Origin: Streptomyces sp. L-9-10
GTDB taxonomy: Bacteria; Actinomycetota; Actinomycetes; Streptomycetales; Streptomycetaceae
Assembly: GCF_004151105.1 (NCBI RefSeq)
Contig: NZ_PHRF01000096.1
Span: 29,097 to 93,096 of the forward strand
Length of the DNA: 64,000 nucleotides
Reading direction: 5' to 3'
The notes below the pieces were generated by a model. That model did no database searches and was not told where the DNA came from. It saw only the letters and a program-made list of their open reading frames with translations. The position numbers and the translations under genes were made by a program. This document shows positions 20,176-29,027 of this stretch, in pieces. Each line of letters begins with the position of its first letter. The first letter of the stretch is position 1.

Positions 20176-21204
20176 TCAGCCCTGCCGGATGACCAGTCTG
20201 CCACCCTGCCTCCGGGCCTCTACGCGGCCGGGCAGGTTGATGGCTCCCTGGCCGCGCCAGCCGGTGATCAGGCGGTCGACCTCTTCGATGTGACGGGCGA
20301 ACAGCGAACCCGCGGGGGCGCCCGCGGCGATGACCGCGCGGCGCAGTACGCGGCGGCGGACGGCGGCCGGGAGGACGTACAGCTTGGCGCACTGCAATTG
20401 TCCTGATTCGTCCCGTACGGACTCCTCGACGGTGGCCGCCCAGGTGTCCAGGGCGTCGGCGTCGTCGCGGGAGAGCTGTGCCGTACGGGCCAGGGCCTCG
20501 ACGACGCCCTTGCCGAGCGCCTTCTCCAGGGCCGGCAGTCCTTCGTGGCGCAGTCGTGAACGGGTGTACGCGGGGTCGGTGTTGTGCGGGTCGTCCCAGA
20601 CGGGGATGGACTGGACGAGGCAGGCCTTGCGGGCGGTCTGCCGGTCGAGCTGGAGGAAGGGGCGCCGGTAGCGGCCGGACGCCCCCGAGACGGCGGCCAT
20701 GCCGGACAGCGAGCGCGTGCCGGAGCCGCGGGCGAGCCCGAGGAGCACCGTTTCGGCCTGGTCGTCGCGGGTGTGGCCGAGCAGGACGGCGGCGGCGCGG
20801 TGGCGCTCCGCGGCGGCGTCGAGCGCGGCGTAGCGTGCGTCGCGTGCGGCTGCCTCGGGACCGCCCTCCCGGCCGACGGTCACGGCGACGGATTCGACGG
20901 GGTCCAGGCGCATGGCGCGGAGTCGGGTGACGACTTCGGCGGCGCGGACGGCGGAGCCGGCCTGGAGTCCGTGGTCGACGGTGACGGCTCCGGCGCGGAC
21001 GGAAAGTTTGGGGGCCTCGAAGGCGAGGGCGGAGGCGAGCGCCATGGAGTCGGCGCCGCCGGAGCAGGCGACGAGCACGAGCGGCGGCTCACCGAGGGGG
21101 ACGGGCGGGGCGGCGGAGTAGTTCTCCGCCCGGTCGGTGAGGACGTCGTGGAGTACGCGGCGGACCGCCAGGCGTATCGCCGCGACCGCAGGATGGGGAC
21201 CCAT
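20176..21204 (-). CDS. tilS: tRNA(Ile)-lysidine synthetase
   Basis: A 342-residue N-type PP-loop ATPase that makes lysidine at the wobble C of tRNA-Ile(CAU). The PP-loop SGGADS is at residues 48-53 in LVLVACSGGADSMALA; LGHTRDDQAETVLLGLARGSG is the other core motif. The ATG at 21204 begins MGPHPAVAAIRLAVRRVL; the longer frame to 21303 overlaps the promoter side and is not conserved-looking. It lies 77 bp upstream of hpt. Confidence 0.95.
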   Translation of the reverse strand: MGPHPAVAAIRLAVRRVLHDVLTDRAENYSAAPPVPLGEPPLVLVACSGGADSMALASALAFEAPKLSVRAGAVTVDHGLQAGSAVRAAEVVTRLRAMRLDPVESVAVTVGREGGPEAAARDARYAALDAAAERHRAAAVLLGHTRDDQAETVLLGLARGSGTRSLSGMAAVSGASGRYRRPFLQLDRQTARKACLVQSIPVWDDPHNTDPAYTRSRLRHEGLPALEKALGKGVVEALARTAQLSRDDADALDTWAATVEESVRDESGQLQCAKLYVLPAAVRRRVLRRAVIAAGAPAGSLFARHIEEVDRLITGWRGQGAINLPGRVEARRQGGRLVIRQG

Positions 21205-21391
21205 ATCCGGTGCCCTTCGTGATGTTATTTGGGGGGTGCCTCGGTCGGAGTAAGGACGGAGAACGTCACTCAGAGTGCGTCGATGGTGACAGAACCGAGC
21301 CATTACCCGAGCATTGCACGCCTATCCCTCACCCACGGTCCCTCGGATGGGTGATACCTGAGGCGTACTTCTGCCGTGAGCCGCGCCCGTC

Positions 21392-22522
21392 TCAGGAGTC
21401 CGCCCTGCGGTGCACCCGTGCGATCCAGTCCGCCGGTTTAGCGATCTCCGCCTTGGTCGGGAGGGTGTTCGGCGAGGTCCAGACCCGGTTGAAGCCGTCC
21501 ATGCCGGTCTCCTCGACCACGGCCCGTACGAACCGCTCACCGTCCCGGTACTGGCGCAGCTTGGCGTCGAGGCCGAGCAGTTTGCGCAGGGCCTGGTCGA
21601 GGCGGCCGGCGCCGCGGGCCCTGCGCTGCTGGAACTTCTCGCGGATCTCGGCGACCGACGGCACGACGGCCGGTCCCACGCCGTCCATCACATAGTCGGC
21701 GTGGCCTTCGAGCAGGGACATCACGGCGGTGAGCCGGCCGAGGATCTCGCGCTGCCCGGGGGTCTGCACCAGTTCGACGATGCTGCGGCCGTCCTCGTCC
21801 TCCTCGCCCTCCGGGCGCCCGCCCGCGAGCGACTGCGCGGCTTCGCGGAGCCGTTCGACGAGGGTCATCGGGTCGACCTCGGTCTGGTCGAGGAATGACT
21901 GGATCTCGCCCTGGAGGTGGTCGCGCAGCCAGGGCACGCCGGTGAACTGGGTGCGGTGGGTCTCCTCGTGGAGGGCGACCCAGAGCCTGAAGTCGTGGGG
22001 GTCCACGTCCAGTTCGCGTTCGACGTGGACGATGTTGGGGGCCACGAGCAGCAGCCGCCCGCCGCCGTCCGCGGCGGCGGGGAGATCGCGGGTGGCGGGG
22101 GCGAACGTCTCGTACTGGCCGAGGACGCGGGACGACATGAACGACAGGAGCATGCCCAGCTCCACGCCGGTCACCTTGCCGCCGACCGCGCCGAGCACGG
22201 CGCCACCGGGACCGCCGGGGCGGCGGTCCTGCATCTTCGACAGGAGGGGCCCCAGCAGCTCGCGGAATCCGGCGACGTTCGCCTTGACCCAGCCGGCCCG
22301 GTCCACGACCAGGACGGGGGTGTCGGGCGGCTCGTGGCCGTCGGGGACCATGCGCGTGTACGCGCGGACGTGCTCTTCCGAGGACTTCGCGTGCCGCCGC
22401 AGCTCGGCGACGATCTCTCGCGCCTCGTCGCGGGTCACTTCCGGTCCCGGCCGCACGAGGCGGGTCGCGGTCGCCACCGCGAGATTCCAGTCGACCATCT
22501 GGGCACCACCGATGCTCGTCAT
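21392..22522 (-). CDS. DUF2342 zinc-dependent metalloprotease-like protein
   Basis: A 376-residue actinobacterial protein of the DUF2342 family, sometimes annotated as coenzyme F420 biosynthesis-associated. A zinc-protease signature HEETH lies in LWVALHEETHRTQFTGVPWL, with a probable third ligand region LLEGHADYVMDGVG, so it has the layout of an M-type metallopeptidase. Other conserved blocks are MVDWNLAVATATRL, LVVDRAGWVKANVAGFRELL and VLGQYETFAP. Substrate unknown. It lies between dacB and tilS on the same strand. Start: ATG at 22522; an alternative is the ATG before VDWNLAVATA, eight codons on. Confidence 0.88.
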   Translation of the reverse strand: MTSIGGAQMVDWNLAVATATRLVRPGPEVTRDEAREIVAELRRHAKSSEEHVRAYTRMVPDGHEPPDTPVLVVDRAGWVKANVAGFRELLGPLLSKMQDRRPGGPGGAVLGAVGGKVTGVELGMLLSFMSSRVLGQYETFAPATRDLPAAADGGGRLLLVAPNIVHVERELDVDPHDFRLWVALHEETHRTQFTGVPWLRDHLQGEIQSFLDQTEVDPMTLVERLREAAQSLAGGRPEGEEDEDGRSIVELVQTPGQREILGRLTAVMSLLEGHADYVMDGVGPAVVPSVAEIREKFQQRRARGAGRLDQALRKLLGLDAKLRQYRDGERFVRAVVEETGMDGFNRVWTSPNTLPTKAEIAKPADWIARVHRRADS

Positions 22523-22617
22523 GCGTCAACCGTACGTGCTCAACCTGGGGAGCGGTGGGGTGTGGGTGGCCCGGTTCTTCCCCTACCGGGCCCTTAAGGG
22601 GCGCGGCGGACCCTCAG

Positions 22618-22639
22618 GGGGCCCGCCGGGGCGGGCCCC
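22618..22639 (-). terminator. GC hairpin after dacB
   Basis: An 8-bp stem (GGGGCCCG-type arm at 22618-22625 and CGGGCCCC at 22632-22639, loop CCGGGG) sits 21 bp downstream of the dacB stop on the minus strand. It could terminate or attenuate transcription before the DUF2342 gene. Confidence 0.4.
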
Positions 22640-22659
22640 GGGGGCCGGCGGGGCGCTCG

Positions 22660-24060
22660 TTACGGGACGAGCGCCGCGGAGAGCCGGTCCAGGGCCTTCT
22701 GGGCGGTGCCGGGGGCGGGGGTGGAGCCCGCCATGAAGGCGAAGGCCAGCAGCCGGCCCCGGGCGTCGACGACCGTGCCCGCCAGGGCGTTCACCCCGGT
22801 GAGCGTGCCTGTCTTGGCGCGGATGAGTCCGGCGGCGGGCCCGGCGTCCGCGTACCGGCCGCGGAGGGTGCCGTTGAACCCGGCGACCGGCAGCCCGGTG
22901 AGCACGGGGCGCAGTTCGGGGCGCGCGGGGTCGGCCGCGCGGGCCAGCAGGGCGGTGAGCAGGGCGGCGCTGACCCTGCCCTGGCGGTTCAGGCCGCTGC
23001 CGTCGGCGAAGCGGGCGCCGGTGACGGGCAGTCCGAGCTTCTTGAGCTCGGCGCCGACGGCCCGGCCCGCGCCCTCGAAGCTCGCGGGTTCACGGGCCGC
23101 GATGGCGGTCTGCCGGGCCAGGGACTCGGCGATGTCGTTGTCGCTCTCGGTCAGCGCGCGTTCGACGAGGTCGGAGAGGGGACGGGAGTAGGTCCTGGCG
23201 ACGGTCTCCGAGCCCTTGGGCGGCTTGCCGGGCTCGGGCGGGGCCGAGGTACGGATGCCGCGTTCGCGCAGCAGTCCGGCGAAGAAGCGGGCGGCGTCGC
23301 CCGCCGGGTCGCCGCTGCGGGGAGCGGGTCCGCCGCGGGATGTGTTCAGCCGGCCCTGATCGGCCATCAGGGCGACGACGGGGGCGATGTTGTCGTTGGG
23401 GCCGATCGGGTGTTCGCGGCGGCCGGAGTAGAGGGAGGTGTCGTAGCGGAACTCGACCTTGGTGACGCCGCGGTCGCGCAGCGCGCGGGCGGTGTCGTCG
23501 GCGAGGGCGCGCAGTCCCGCCCGGCCGAGGGTGGCGTCGCCGCCGCCGACCAGGGTGATCCTGCGGGCGTCCGGGGTGGAGGTGACCGTGGTGGCGATGC
23601 GGTGGTCGGGGCCGAGCGCGGAGAGCGCGGCGGCCATCGTCGCGATCTTGACCGTGGAGGCCGGGGTCATCGGGGTGCCGGCCGCCCGCCCGTAGAGCGG
23701 TTCGCCGGTGGCGACGTCGATGACGGACGCGGAGCGGGCCTTGCCGAGCGCGGGGTCGTCGAGGAGCGGTCCGAGCTTCTTCCTGAGATCCACGGAAGCC
23801 GTTCCGGCATTCGGGGGCGCGGCACCGGGTGCGGAGAGCTCGGAGAGCACGCCGGCGGCGCTGGGGGCGGGCGCGGGTGTACGGGGGGCGGACGGGCCGT
23901 GATGTGCGCCACCCGTACGGCTCTGCGCGACCGCCCACTCCCGCTCGGCCCTACGCTGACCGGAGTCCCAGGGGCCGGCCGCGGCCACCGCCGCGGCGGC
24001 GAGCGCCATGCCGACCACGACGGAACCCGCCGTGAGCTGCCACACTTTCGGCTCAAGCAT
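22660..24060 (-). CDS. dacB: D-alanyl-D-alanine carboxypeptidase/endopeptidase (PBP4 type)
   Basis: A 466-residue class C low-molecular-mass penicillin-binding protein (peptidase S13). The N-terminal hydrophobic segment WQLTAGSVVVGMALAAAAVA is a signal or anchor, followed by an Ala/Pro-rich linker. Active-site motifs are STVK (S135, K138) in TPASTVKIATM, SDN in LTESDNDIAESLARQ, and KTG in IRAKTGTLTGVNALAGTV. The enzyme trims peptidoglycan stem peptides outside the membrane. The ATG at 24060 is preferred (an AAGGGG sequence about 10 bp upstream); the GTG frame to 24105 adds 15 residues without a signal. It is divergent from ppa. Confidence 0.94.
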   Translation of the reverse strand: MLEPKVWQLTAGSVVVGMALAAAAVAAAGPWDSGQRRAEREWAVAQSRTGGAHHGPSAPRTPAPAPSAAGVLSELSAPGAAPPNAGTASVDLRKKLGPLLDDPALGKARSASVIDVATGEPLYGRAAGTPMTPASTVKIATMAAALSALGPDHRIATTVTSTPDARRITLVGGGDATLGRAGLRALADDTARALRDRGVTKVEFRYDTSLYSGRREHPIGPNDNIAPVVALMADQGRLNTSRGGPAPRSGDPAGDAARFFAGLLRERGIRTSAPPEPGKPPKGSETVARTYSRPLSDLVERALTESDNDIAESLARQTAIAAREPASFEGAGRAVGAELKKLGLPVTGARFADGSGLNRQGRVSAALLTALLARAADPARPELRPVLTGLPVAGFNGTLRGRYADAGPAAGLIRAKTGTLTGVNALAGTVVDARGRLLAFAFMAGSTPAPGTAQKALDRLSAALVP

Positions 24061-24237
24061 GGTTGACCAGCCCCTTTCGCGATCACACTGCTGCGTGGGG
24101 GACACTTAATCACTGCGCCTTGCGACGAGCATGGCACCCCGGCCAGCAGTGGGCTCTTCGTCCGCTCCCGGACGGGGGGTCTCCTGCGTGAAGACGCAGC
24201 ACCACTGACAAATGTGTTGATCATGGAGGAGCCACCC

Positions 24238-24732
24238 GTGGAGTTCGACGTCACCATCGAGATCCCTAAGGGTTCGCGGAACAAGTACGAGGTGGACCAC
24301 GAGACCGGTCGGATCCGTCTTGACCGTCGTCTCTTCACCTCGACCAGCTACCCCGCGGACTACGGATTCGTCGAGAACACCCTCGGCGAGGACGGCGACC
24401 CGCTGGACGCGCTGGTCATCCTGGACGAGCCGACCTTCCCGGGCTGTCTCATCAAGTGCCGTGCCATCGGCATGTTCCGGATGACCGACGAGGCCGGCGG
24501 GGACGACAAGCTGCTGTGTGTCCCGGCGTCCGACCCCCGGGTGGAGCACCTGCGCGACATCCACCACGTCTCGGAGTTCGACCGCCTGGAGATCCAGCAC
24601 TTCTTCGAGGTCTACAAGGACCTGGAGCCCGGCAAGTCCGTCGAGGGCGCCGACTGGGTCGGCCGCGCCGAGGCCGAGGCCGAGATCGAGGCCTCGTACA
24701 AGCGACTTGAGGCCCAGGGCGGCGCGCACTGA
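24238..24732 (+). CDS. ppa: Inorganic pyrophosphatase (family I)
   Basis: A 164-residue cytoplasmic enzyme hydrolysing pyrophosphate to phosphate. Metal-binding aspartates are in YPADYGFVENTLGEDGDPLD, and IPKGSRNKYEVDHETGRIRL carries the conserved K and E residues. GTG at 24238 is chosen because GGAGG lies 8 bp upstream; the in-frame start at 24214 precedes that site. A strong hairpin follows. Confidence 0.97.
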   Translation: MEFDVTIEIPKGSRNKYEVDHETGRIRLDRRLFTSTSYPADYGFVENTLGEDGDPLDALVILDEPTFPGCLIKCRAIGMFRMTDEAGGDDKLLCVPASDPRVEHLRDIHHVSEFDRLEIQHFFEVYKDLEPGKSVEGADWVGRAEAEAEIEASYKRLEAQGGAH

Positions 24733-24806
24733 CCAGACGCTGAACCGAACACCGGCCGCGCGCTCGCGCGTGTGACCGGCCGGCCGCCGGGCGATGACAG
24801 GCGGAT

Positions 24807-24843
24807 GACGGGCGGCGTACCCCCGGAGGGTGCGCCGCCCGTC
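24807..24843 (+). terminator. Strong hairpin after ppa
   Basis: An 11-bp perfect stem GACGGGCGGCG (24807-24817) / CGCCGCCCGTC (24833-24843) with a 15-nt loop that contains a smaller inverted repeat, 74 bp after the ppa stop. Confidence 0.65.
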
Positions 24844-24935
24844 CGCGTGTGTGGTTACCCATGTCCATGCCCATACTGGGCAGACGTGTGGCTGCGCGGC
24901 GCCGAGATCCGGCCCCAGGAACGAGGGAGCAGAGG

Positions 24936-26615
24936 GTGGTGGCGGAGTCCGACGGTCCCGAGGACCGGAAGCCTCAGACGGACGAGGCGCACAGCGCCTT
25001 CACCCCGCCGTCCGGGATGGAGCAGCCGCCGTTTCCCGAGGACGACCATCCGACGTCGGAGTTCGCGCTTCCCGAGGGACTGAGTACGGAACAGCAGGCC
25101 GAGCCGGAGGGCTCGGCCTTCGATCTGCCGGGCGGTACACCGGCCGGCGCGGCCGGCGGCCGGCAGTCGTCCCCCGCGTACACCCCCGCCCGGGGCGTCC
25201 CGGTGGTCCGGCTGAGCAAGGAAGCCCCCTGGCAGGACCGGATGCGCACCCTGCTGCGGATGCCGTCCGGCGAGCGGCCCGTACCGGAGAGGGTCCAGCG
25301 CCACGACGACCAGGGGCCCGCCGTACCCCGGGTGCTCGACCTGACGCTCCGTATCGGTGAGCTGCTGCTGGCCGGCGGCGAGGGCGCCGAGGACGTCGAG
25401 GCCGCCATGTTCGCCGTCAGCCGCGCGTACGGCCTCGACCGCTGCGAGCCGACCGTCACCTTCACCCTGCTGTCCATCTCCCATCAGCCGTCGCTGGTGG
25501 ACGACCCGGTGACGGCCAGCAGGACCGTACGCAGACGGGGTACCGACTACACCCGGCTGTCCGCCGTCTACACACTCATCGACGACATCACCACCGAGGA
25601 CACGGACGTCACGCTGGAGGAGGCGTACCGGCGCCTCGCGGAGATCCGCCGTAACCGGCACCCGTACCCCGGCTGGGCGCTGACCGTGTCGAGCGGGCTG
25701 CTGGCCGGGGCGGCGTCCGTGCTGGTCGGTGGTGGCGTGGTGGTGTTCGCGGCGGCGGCGCTCGGCGCGATGCTCGGCGACCGGCTGGCCTGGTTGTGCG
25801 CCGGGCGCGGGCTGCCGGAGTTCTATCAGTTCGTGGTGGCCGCGATGCCGCCCGCCGCGATGGGGGTGGCGCTGACGCTGCTGGGCCCGCTCGTGTCGTG
25901 GGAGGGCCGGCCCTCGGCGGTGATCACCGGTGGTCTCTTCGCGCTGCTGCCGGGGCGGGCGCTGGTGGCGGGGGTGCAGGACGGGCTGACGGGCTATTAC
26001 ATCACCGCCGCCGCACGGCTCCTGGAAGTCATGTACTTCTTCATCGCGATCGTCGTCGGGGTACTGCTCGTGCTCTACCTGGGCGTGCAGCTGCACGCCC
26101 AGCTGACGCCGGAGGCGGCGCTGCACAGCGACGTACGGCCGGTGGCCCAGACGCTCGCGGCGGTGACGCTGAGCTTCGCCTTCGCGATCCTGCTCCAGCA
26201 GGACCGCTCGACCGTCCTGATGGTCGCGCTCAACGGCGGTGTGGCCTGGATCGTCTACGCGGCGATGCATGACGTGGGCGGTATCTCGCCGGTGGCCGCG
26301 ACGGCGGTCGCCGCCGGTCTGGTGGGACTGTTCGGGCAGCTCTTCTCGCGCTACCAGTTCGCTTCCGCGCTGCCCTACATCACGGCGGCGATCGGACCGC
26401 TGCTGCCGGGCTCGGCGACCTACTTCGGGCTCCTGGGCTTCGCGCAGAACGAGCCGGCCCGCGGGCTCACGTCGCTGTCCCAGGCGGTGGCGCTGGCGCT
26501 GGCGATCGCCGTCGGGGTGAACCTCGGCGGGGAGATCGCCCGGCTGTTCCTCACGGTGCCGGGGGCGGGCCAGGCGTCGAGCCGCCGCGCGGCCAAGCGG
26601 ACGCGCGGCTTCTGA
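24936..26615 (+). CDS. ThrE-family threonine/serine exporter (DUF1212/DUF3815)
   Basis: A protein of about 559 residues. The first about 125 residues are disordered and acidic (GPEDRKPQTDEAHS, FPEDDHPTSEF). A cytoplasmic DUF1212 domain follows (VLDLTLRIGELLLAGGEGAE, YGLDRCEPTVTFTLLSIS, EEAYRRLAEIRRNRHPYPGW), then about ten hydrophobic segments. This is the ThrE layout, known in Corynebacterium for threonine/serine export; the substrate here is inferred. Start is uncertain: GTG at 24936 and 24939 both have GGGAG about 6-9 bp upstream and start VVAESDGPED, while an ATG at 24861 would overlap the ppa-side hairpin region closely. Confidence 0.86.
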   Translation: MVAESDGPEDRKPQTDEAHSAFTPPSGMEQPPFPEDDHPTSEFALPEGLSTEQQAEPEGSAFDLPGGTPAGAAGGRQSSPAYTPARGVPVVRLSKEAPWQDRMRTLLRMPSGERPVPERVQRHDDQGPAVPRVLDLTLRIGELLLAGGEGAEDVEAAMFAVSRAYGLDRCEPTVTFTLLSISHQPSLVDDPVTASRTVRRRGTDYTRLSAVYTLIDDITTEDTDVTLEEAYRRLAEIRRNRHPYPGWALTVSSGLLAGAASVLVGGGVVVFAAAALGAMLGDRLAWLCAGRGLPEFYQFVVAAMPPAAMGVALTLLGPLVSWEGRPSAVITGGLFALLPGRALVAGVQDGLTGYYITAAARLLEVMYFFIAIVVGVLLVLYLGVQLHAQLTPEAALHSDVRPVAQTLAAVTLSFAFAILLQQDRSTVLMVALNGGVAWIVYAAMHDVGGISPVAATAVAAGLVGLFGQLFSRYQFASALPYITAAIGPLLPGSATYFGLLGFAQNEPARGLTSLSQAVALALAIAVGVNLGGEIARLFLTVPGAGQASSRRAAKRTRGF

Positions 26616-26631
26616 CGGGTTCCGGGGCGGG

Positions 26632-27414
26632 TCAGCGCTTGGCGTGACGGCCGCGGCCGCCGCTGCCGGGGGCGCCCGGCGTACCCGGGCCGCCCTGGGC
26701 GCCGGGCGGCGTCATGGGAGCGCGCCCGTCCGTCGCGGCCGTACCCGGGCCGACCGGACCGTCGTCGACGCCGGGCTGCCGCGCGGCGGCCTTCTTGGAC
26801 TTGGAGCGCGCCCGCAGGAACTCGATCACGATCGGCAGCACCGAGAGCACCACGATGCCGATCAGGATCATCTCGATGTTCTTGGTCACGAACTCGATCT
26901 TGCCGAGCGCGGCCCCCAGCAGCGTGACGCCCGCGCCCCAGAGCGTGCCGCCGACGATGTTGTACGTGATGAACGAGCGGTAGTTCATCCGGCTCACACC
27001 GGCGATGATCGGCGTGAACGTACGGACGACGGGCACGAAGCGCGCGAGGACCAGCGACTTCGGGCCGTACTTCTCGAAGAACTCGTGCGCCTTCTCGACG
27101 TTCTCCTGCTTGAAGAGCTTGGAGTCCGGGCGCTTGAACAGCGCGGGACCCACCTTCCGGCCGAAGAGATAGCCGACCTGGTCACCGATGATCGCGGCGA
27201 ACACGATCAGCAGGCAGACCAGCCAGAGCGGGGTCTTGAGGGTGCCGGCCGTCACCAGCAGGCCGGTGGTGAAGAGCAGCGAGTCGCCCGGCAGGAAAAA
27301 GCCGATGAGCAGGCCCGACTCGGCGAAGACGATGACCAGAACGCCGATCAGCCCGAAGGTCCCGATCAGATAATCCGGATCCAGCCAGCTGGGTCCGAGG
27401 GCAAGGGTGGTCAC
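26632..27414 (-). CDS. DedA-family membrane protein
   Basis: A 260-residue integral membrane protein of the DedA/VTT family, members of which support membrane-lipid recycling and proton-motive-force homeostasis. Visible features are FAESGLLIGFFLPGDSLLFT (E-x-G-x-x-x-x-x-x-PG), the conserved loop LARFVPVVRTFTPIIAGVSR, and about five hydrophobic segments. The C-terminal 60 residues are Gly/Pro-rich and disordered, ending GRGRHAKR. It is convergent with the ThrE-like gene with only 16 bp between stops. Confidence 0.92.
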   Translation of the reverse strand: MTTLALGPSWLDPDYLIGTFGLIGVLVIVFAESGLLIGFFLPGDSLLFTTGLLVTAGTLKTPLWLVCLLIVFAAIIGDQVGYLFGRKVGPALFKRPDSKLFKQENVEKAHEFFEKYGPKSLVLARFVPVVRTFTPIIAGVSRMNYRSFITYNIVGGTLWGAGVTLLGAALGKIEFVTKNIEMILIGIVVLSVLPIVIEFLRARSKSKKAAARQPGVDDGPVGPGTAATDGRAPMTPPGAQGGPGTPGAPGSGGRGRHAKR

Positions 27415-27659
27415 GGGTTCCGGACTCCTGTGTCATTAGTCGGTCGATCGTCGATTCGGCGTATTCGGCCGCGCACAAGCTATCAACGCCTACCGTCCCT
27501 CCCAGGTTCCACCCGGCCCCTTGCCCGCGCAGTCCGGATCCGGCCGGGGCCCCACACCGGACGCGCCGGTGCAGACCCGCCCAAAGCCGCGTGCCCGCCG
27601 GGCGCGACCGCGTCCCGGGAAAGGGGAGCGGAAGCGTTACGGGCGGTTACGGTGAGCGC

Positions 27660-28946
27660 GTGTCCCATGACGCTCCGTCCTCCTCCCCTTCCCCCGCCCC
27701 CTCTCCCTCGGCCCGCACGCTGCTGCCGCTGGTCGCGCCCTCCCTGGTGGTCGGCGCGGCCTCGGCGCTGGTACTGCTGGGCGTGGACGAGATCGCGGAT
27801 CAGCTGAAGGACGTGCTGTGGGAGACGCTCCCCGACGCCCTCGGGGTCGGCCGCTACTCCACGCTCTGGATGATCGTGATGCTCACGGCCACCGGGATCG
27901 CGGTGGGGATCGTCGTCCGGCAGGTATATGGACACGCCGGACCGGACCCGGCCACCACCGGGCTGGTCGACGAGCCGATGCGCCCCGGGGTGGTCCCGGG
28001 GCTGCTGGTGGTCACGGTGCTGGCACTGGCCGGCGGGGTGAGCCTCGGCCCGGAGAATCCGATCACCGCCGCCAATGTCGCGCTCACCTACTGGCTCGGC
28101 CGCAAGGCGGCGCCCGGCACCCCTGCCGCGCTCTGGTTCTCCCTCGCCGCCGCCGGCACGATCGGGGCGCTGTTCGGTACGCCCGTGGCGGCGGCACTGG
28201 TCCTGACCGAGACGCTCGCCGGGCGGCCGGGCCCCGGCTCGCTCTGGGACAAGCTGTTCGGTCCGCTGATCGCGGCCGGCGCGGGCGCGCTCGTGACCGC
28301 CCTGGTCGCCCACCCGGCCTTCGACCTCGCCCTGCCCGCGTACACCGGCACCCGCTGGAGCGATCTGCTGGCGGCGCTCGTGATCGCCCCGGTCGCGGCG
28401 GCGCTGGGGCTGGCGGCCTGCTACGCGTTCCCGTACGTCCACGCCGCCTTCCGGCGTCTCGGTCATCCCGTCCTGGCGGTCGCCTCCGGCGGGCTGGTCC
28501 TCGGTCTGCTGGGGGCGCTCGGCGGGCCGCTGACGCTGTTCAAGGGGCTGGACGAGGTGAAGACGCTGGCCGCCGACCCGGAGGGCTGGTCGGCGGGCTC
28601 GTTCGCGGTGATGACGGTGGTGAAGCTGGCCGCGCTGCTCACCGCCGCCGCCTGCGGCTTCCGGGGCGGCCGGATCTTCCCCGCCGTCTTCGTCGGGGTC
28701 GCGCTGGGCCTCTGCGCCCACGCGCTGGTCCCGGCCGTACAGCCCGGCCTGGGGGTGGTCTGCGGGGTGCTCGGCGTCCTGCTCGCCATCACCCGGCAGG
28801 GCTGGCTCAGCCTGTTCACCGCGGCGGTCCTGGTCGCCGATCCCAATGTGCTGCCGCTGCTCTGCGTCGCCGCCCTGCCCGCCTGGCTGGTGGTCACCGG
28901 CCACCCTCTGATGCAGCTGCGCGAGGACGGCACGCCCCTGCGGTGA
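27660..28946 (+). CDS. ClC-family chloride channel/antiporter
   Basis: A 428-residue ClC-type ion transport protein with many hydrophobic helices. The selectivity-filter region reads GGVSLGPENPITAANVAL, where GPENP takes the place of the common GREGP; the glutamate that gates protons in ClC exchangers is retained, suggesting H+/Cl- (or other halide) exchange. Other ClC features are AAAGTIGALFGTPVAAALVL and ACGFRGGRIFPAVFVGVALG. The GTG at 27660 is favoured; the first 20 residues are Ser/Pro-rich. The next gene, 81 bp downstream on the same strand, is glutamate decarboxylase, a pairing with meaning for acid resistance. Confidence 0.88.
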   Translation: MSHDAPSSSPSPAPSPSARTLLPLVAPSLVVGAASALVLLGVDEIADQLKDVLWETLPDALGVGRYSTLWMIVMLTATGIAVGIVVRQVYGHAGPDPATTGLVDEPMRPGVVPGLLVVTVLALAGGVSLGPENPITAANVALTYWLGRKAAPGTPAALWFSLAAAGTIGALFGTPVAAALVLTETLAGRPGPGSLWDKLFGPLIAAGAGALVTALVAHPAFDLALPAYTGTRWSDLLAALVIAPVAAALGLAACYAFPYVHAAFRRLGHPVLAVASGGLVLGLLGALGGPLTLFKGLDEVKTLAADPEGWSAGSFAVMTVVKLAALLTAAACGFRGGRIFPAVFVGVALGLCAHALVPAVQPGLGVVCGVLGVLLAITRQGWLSLFTAAVLVADPNVLPLLCVAALPAWLVVTGHPLMQLREDGTPLR

Positions 28947-29027
28947 CCCCCGGACCCGGCGGGCGGTTCACCCCTTTCGTCCGTATTCTCGCGAAGGGAA
29001 CCGTACCCATCCCGAGGAGATCCGCCG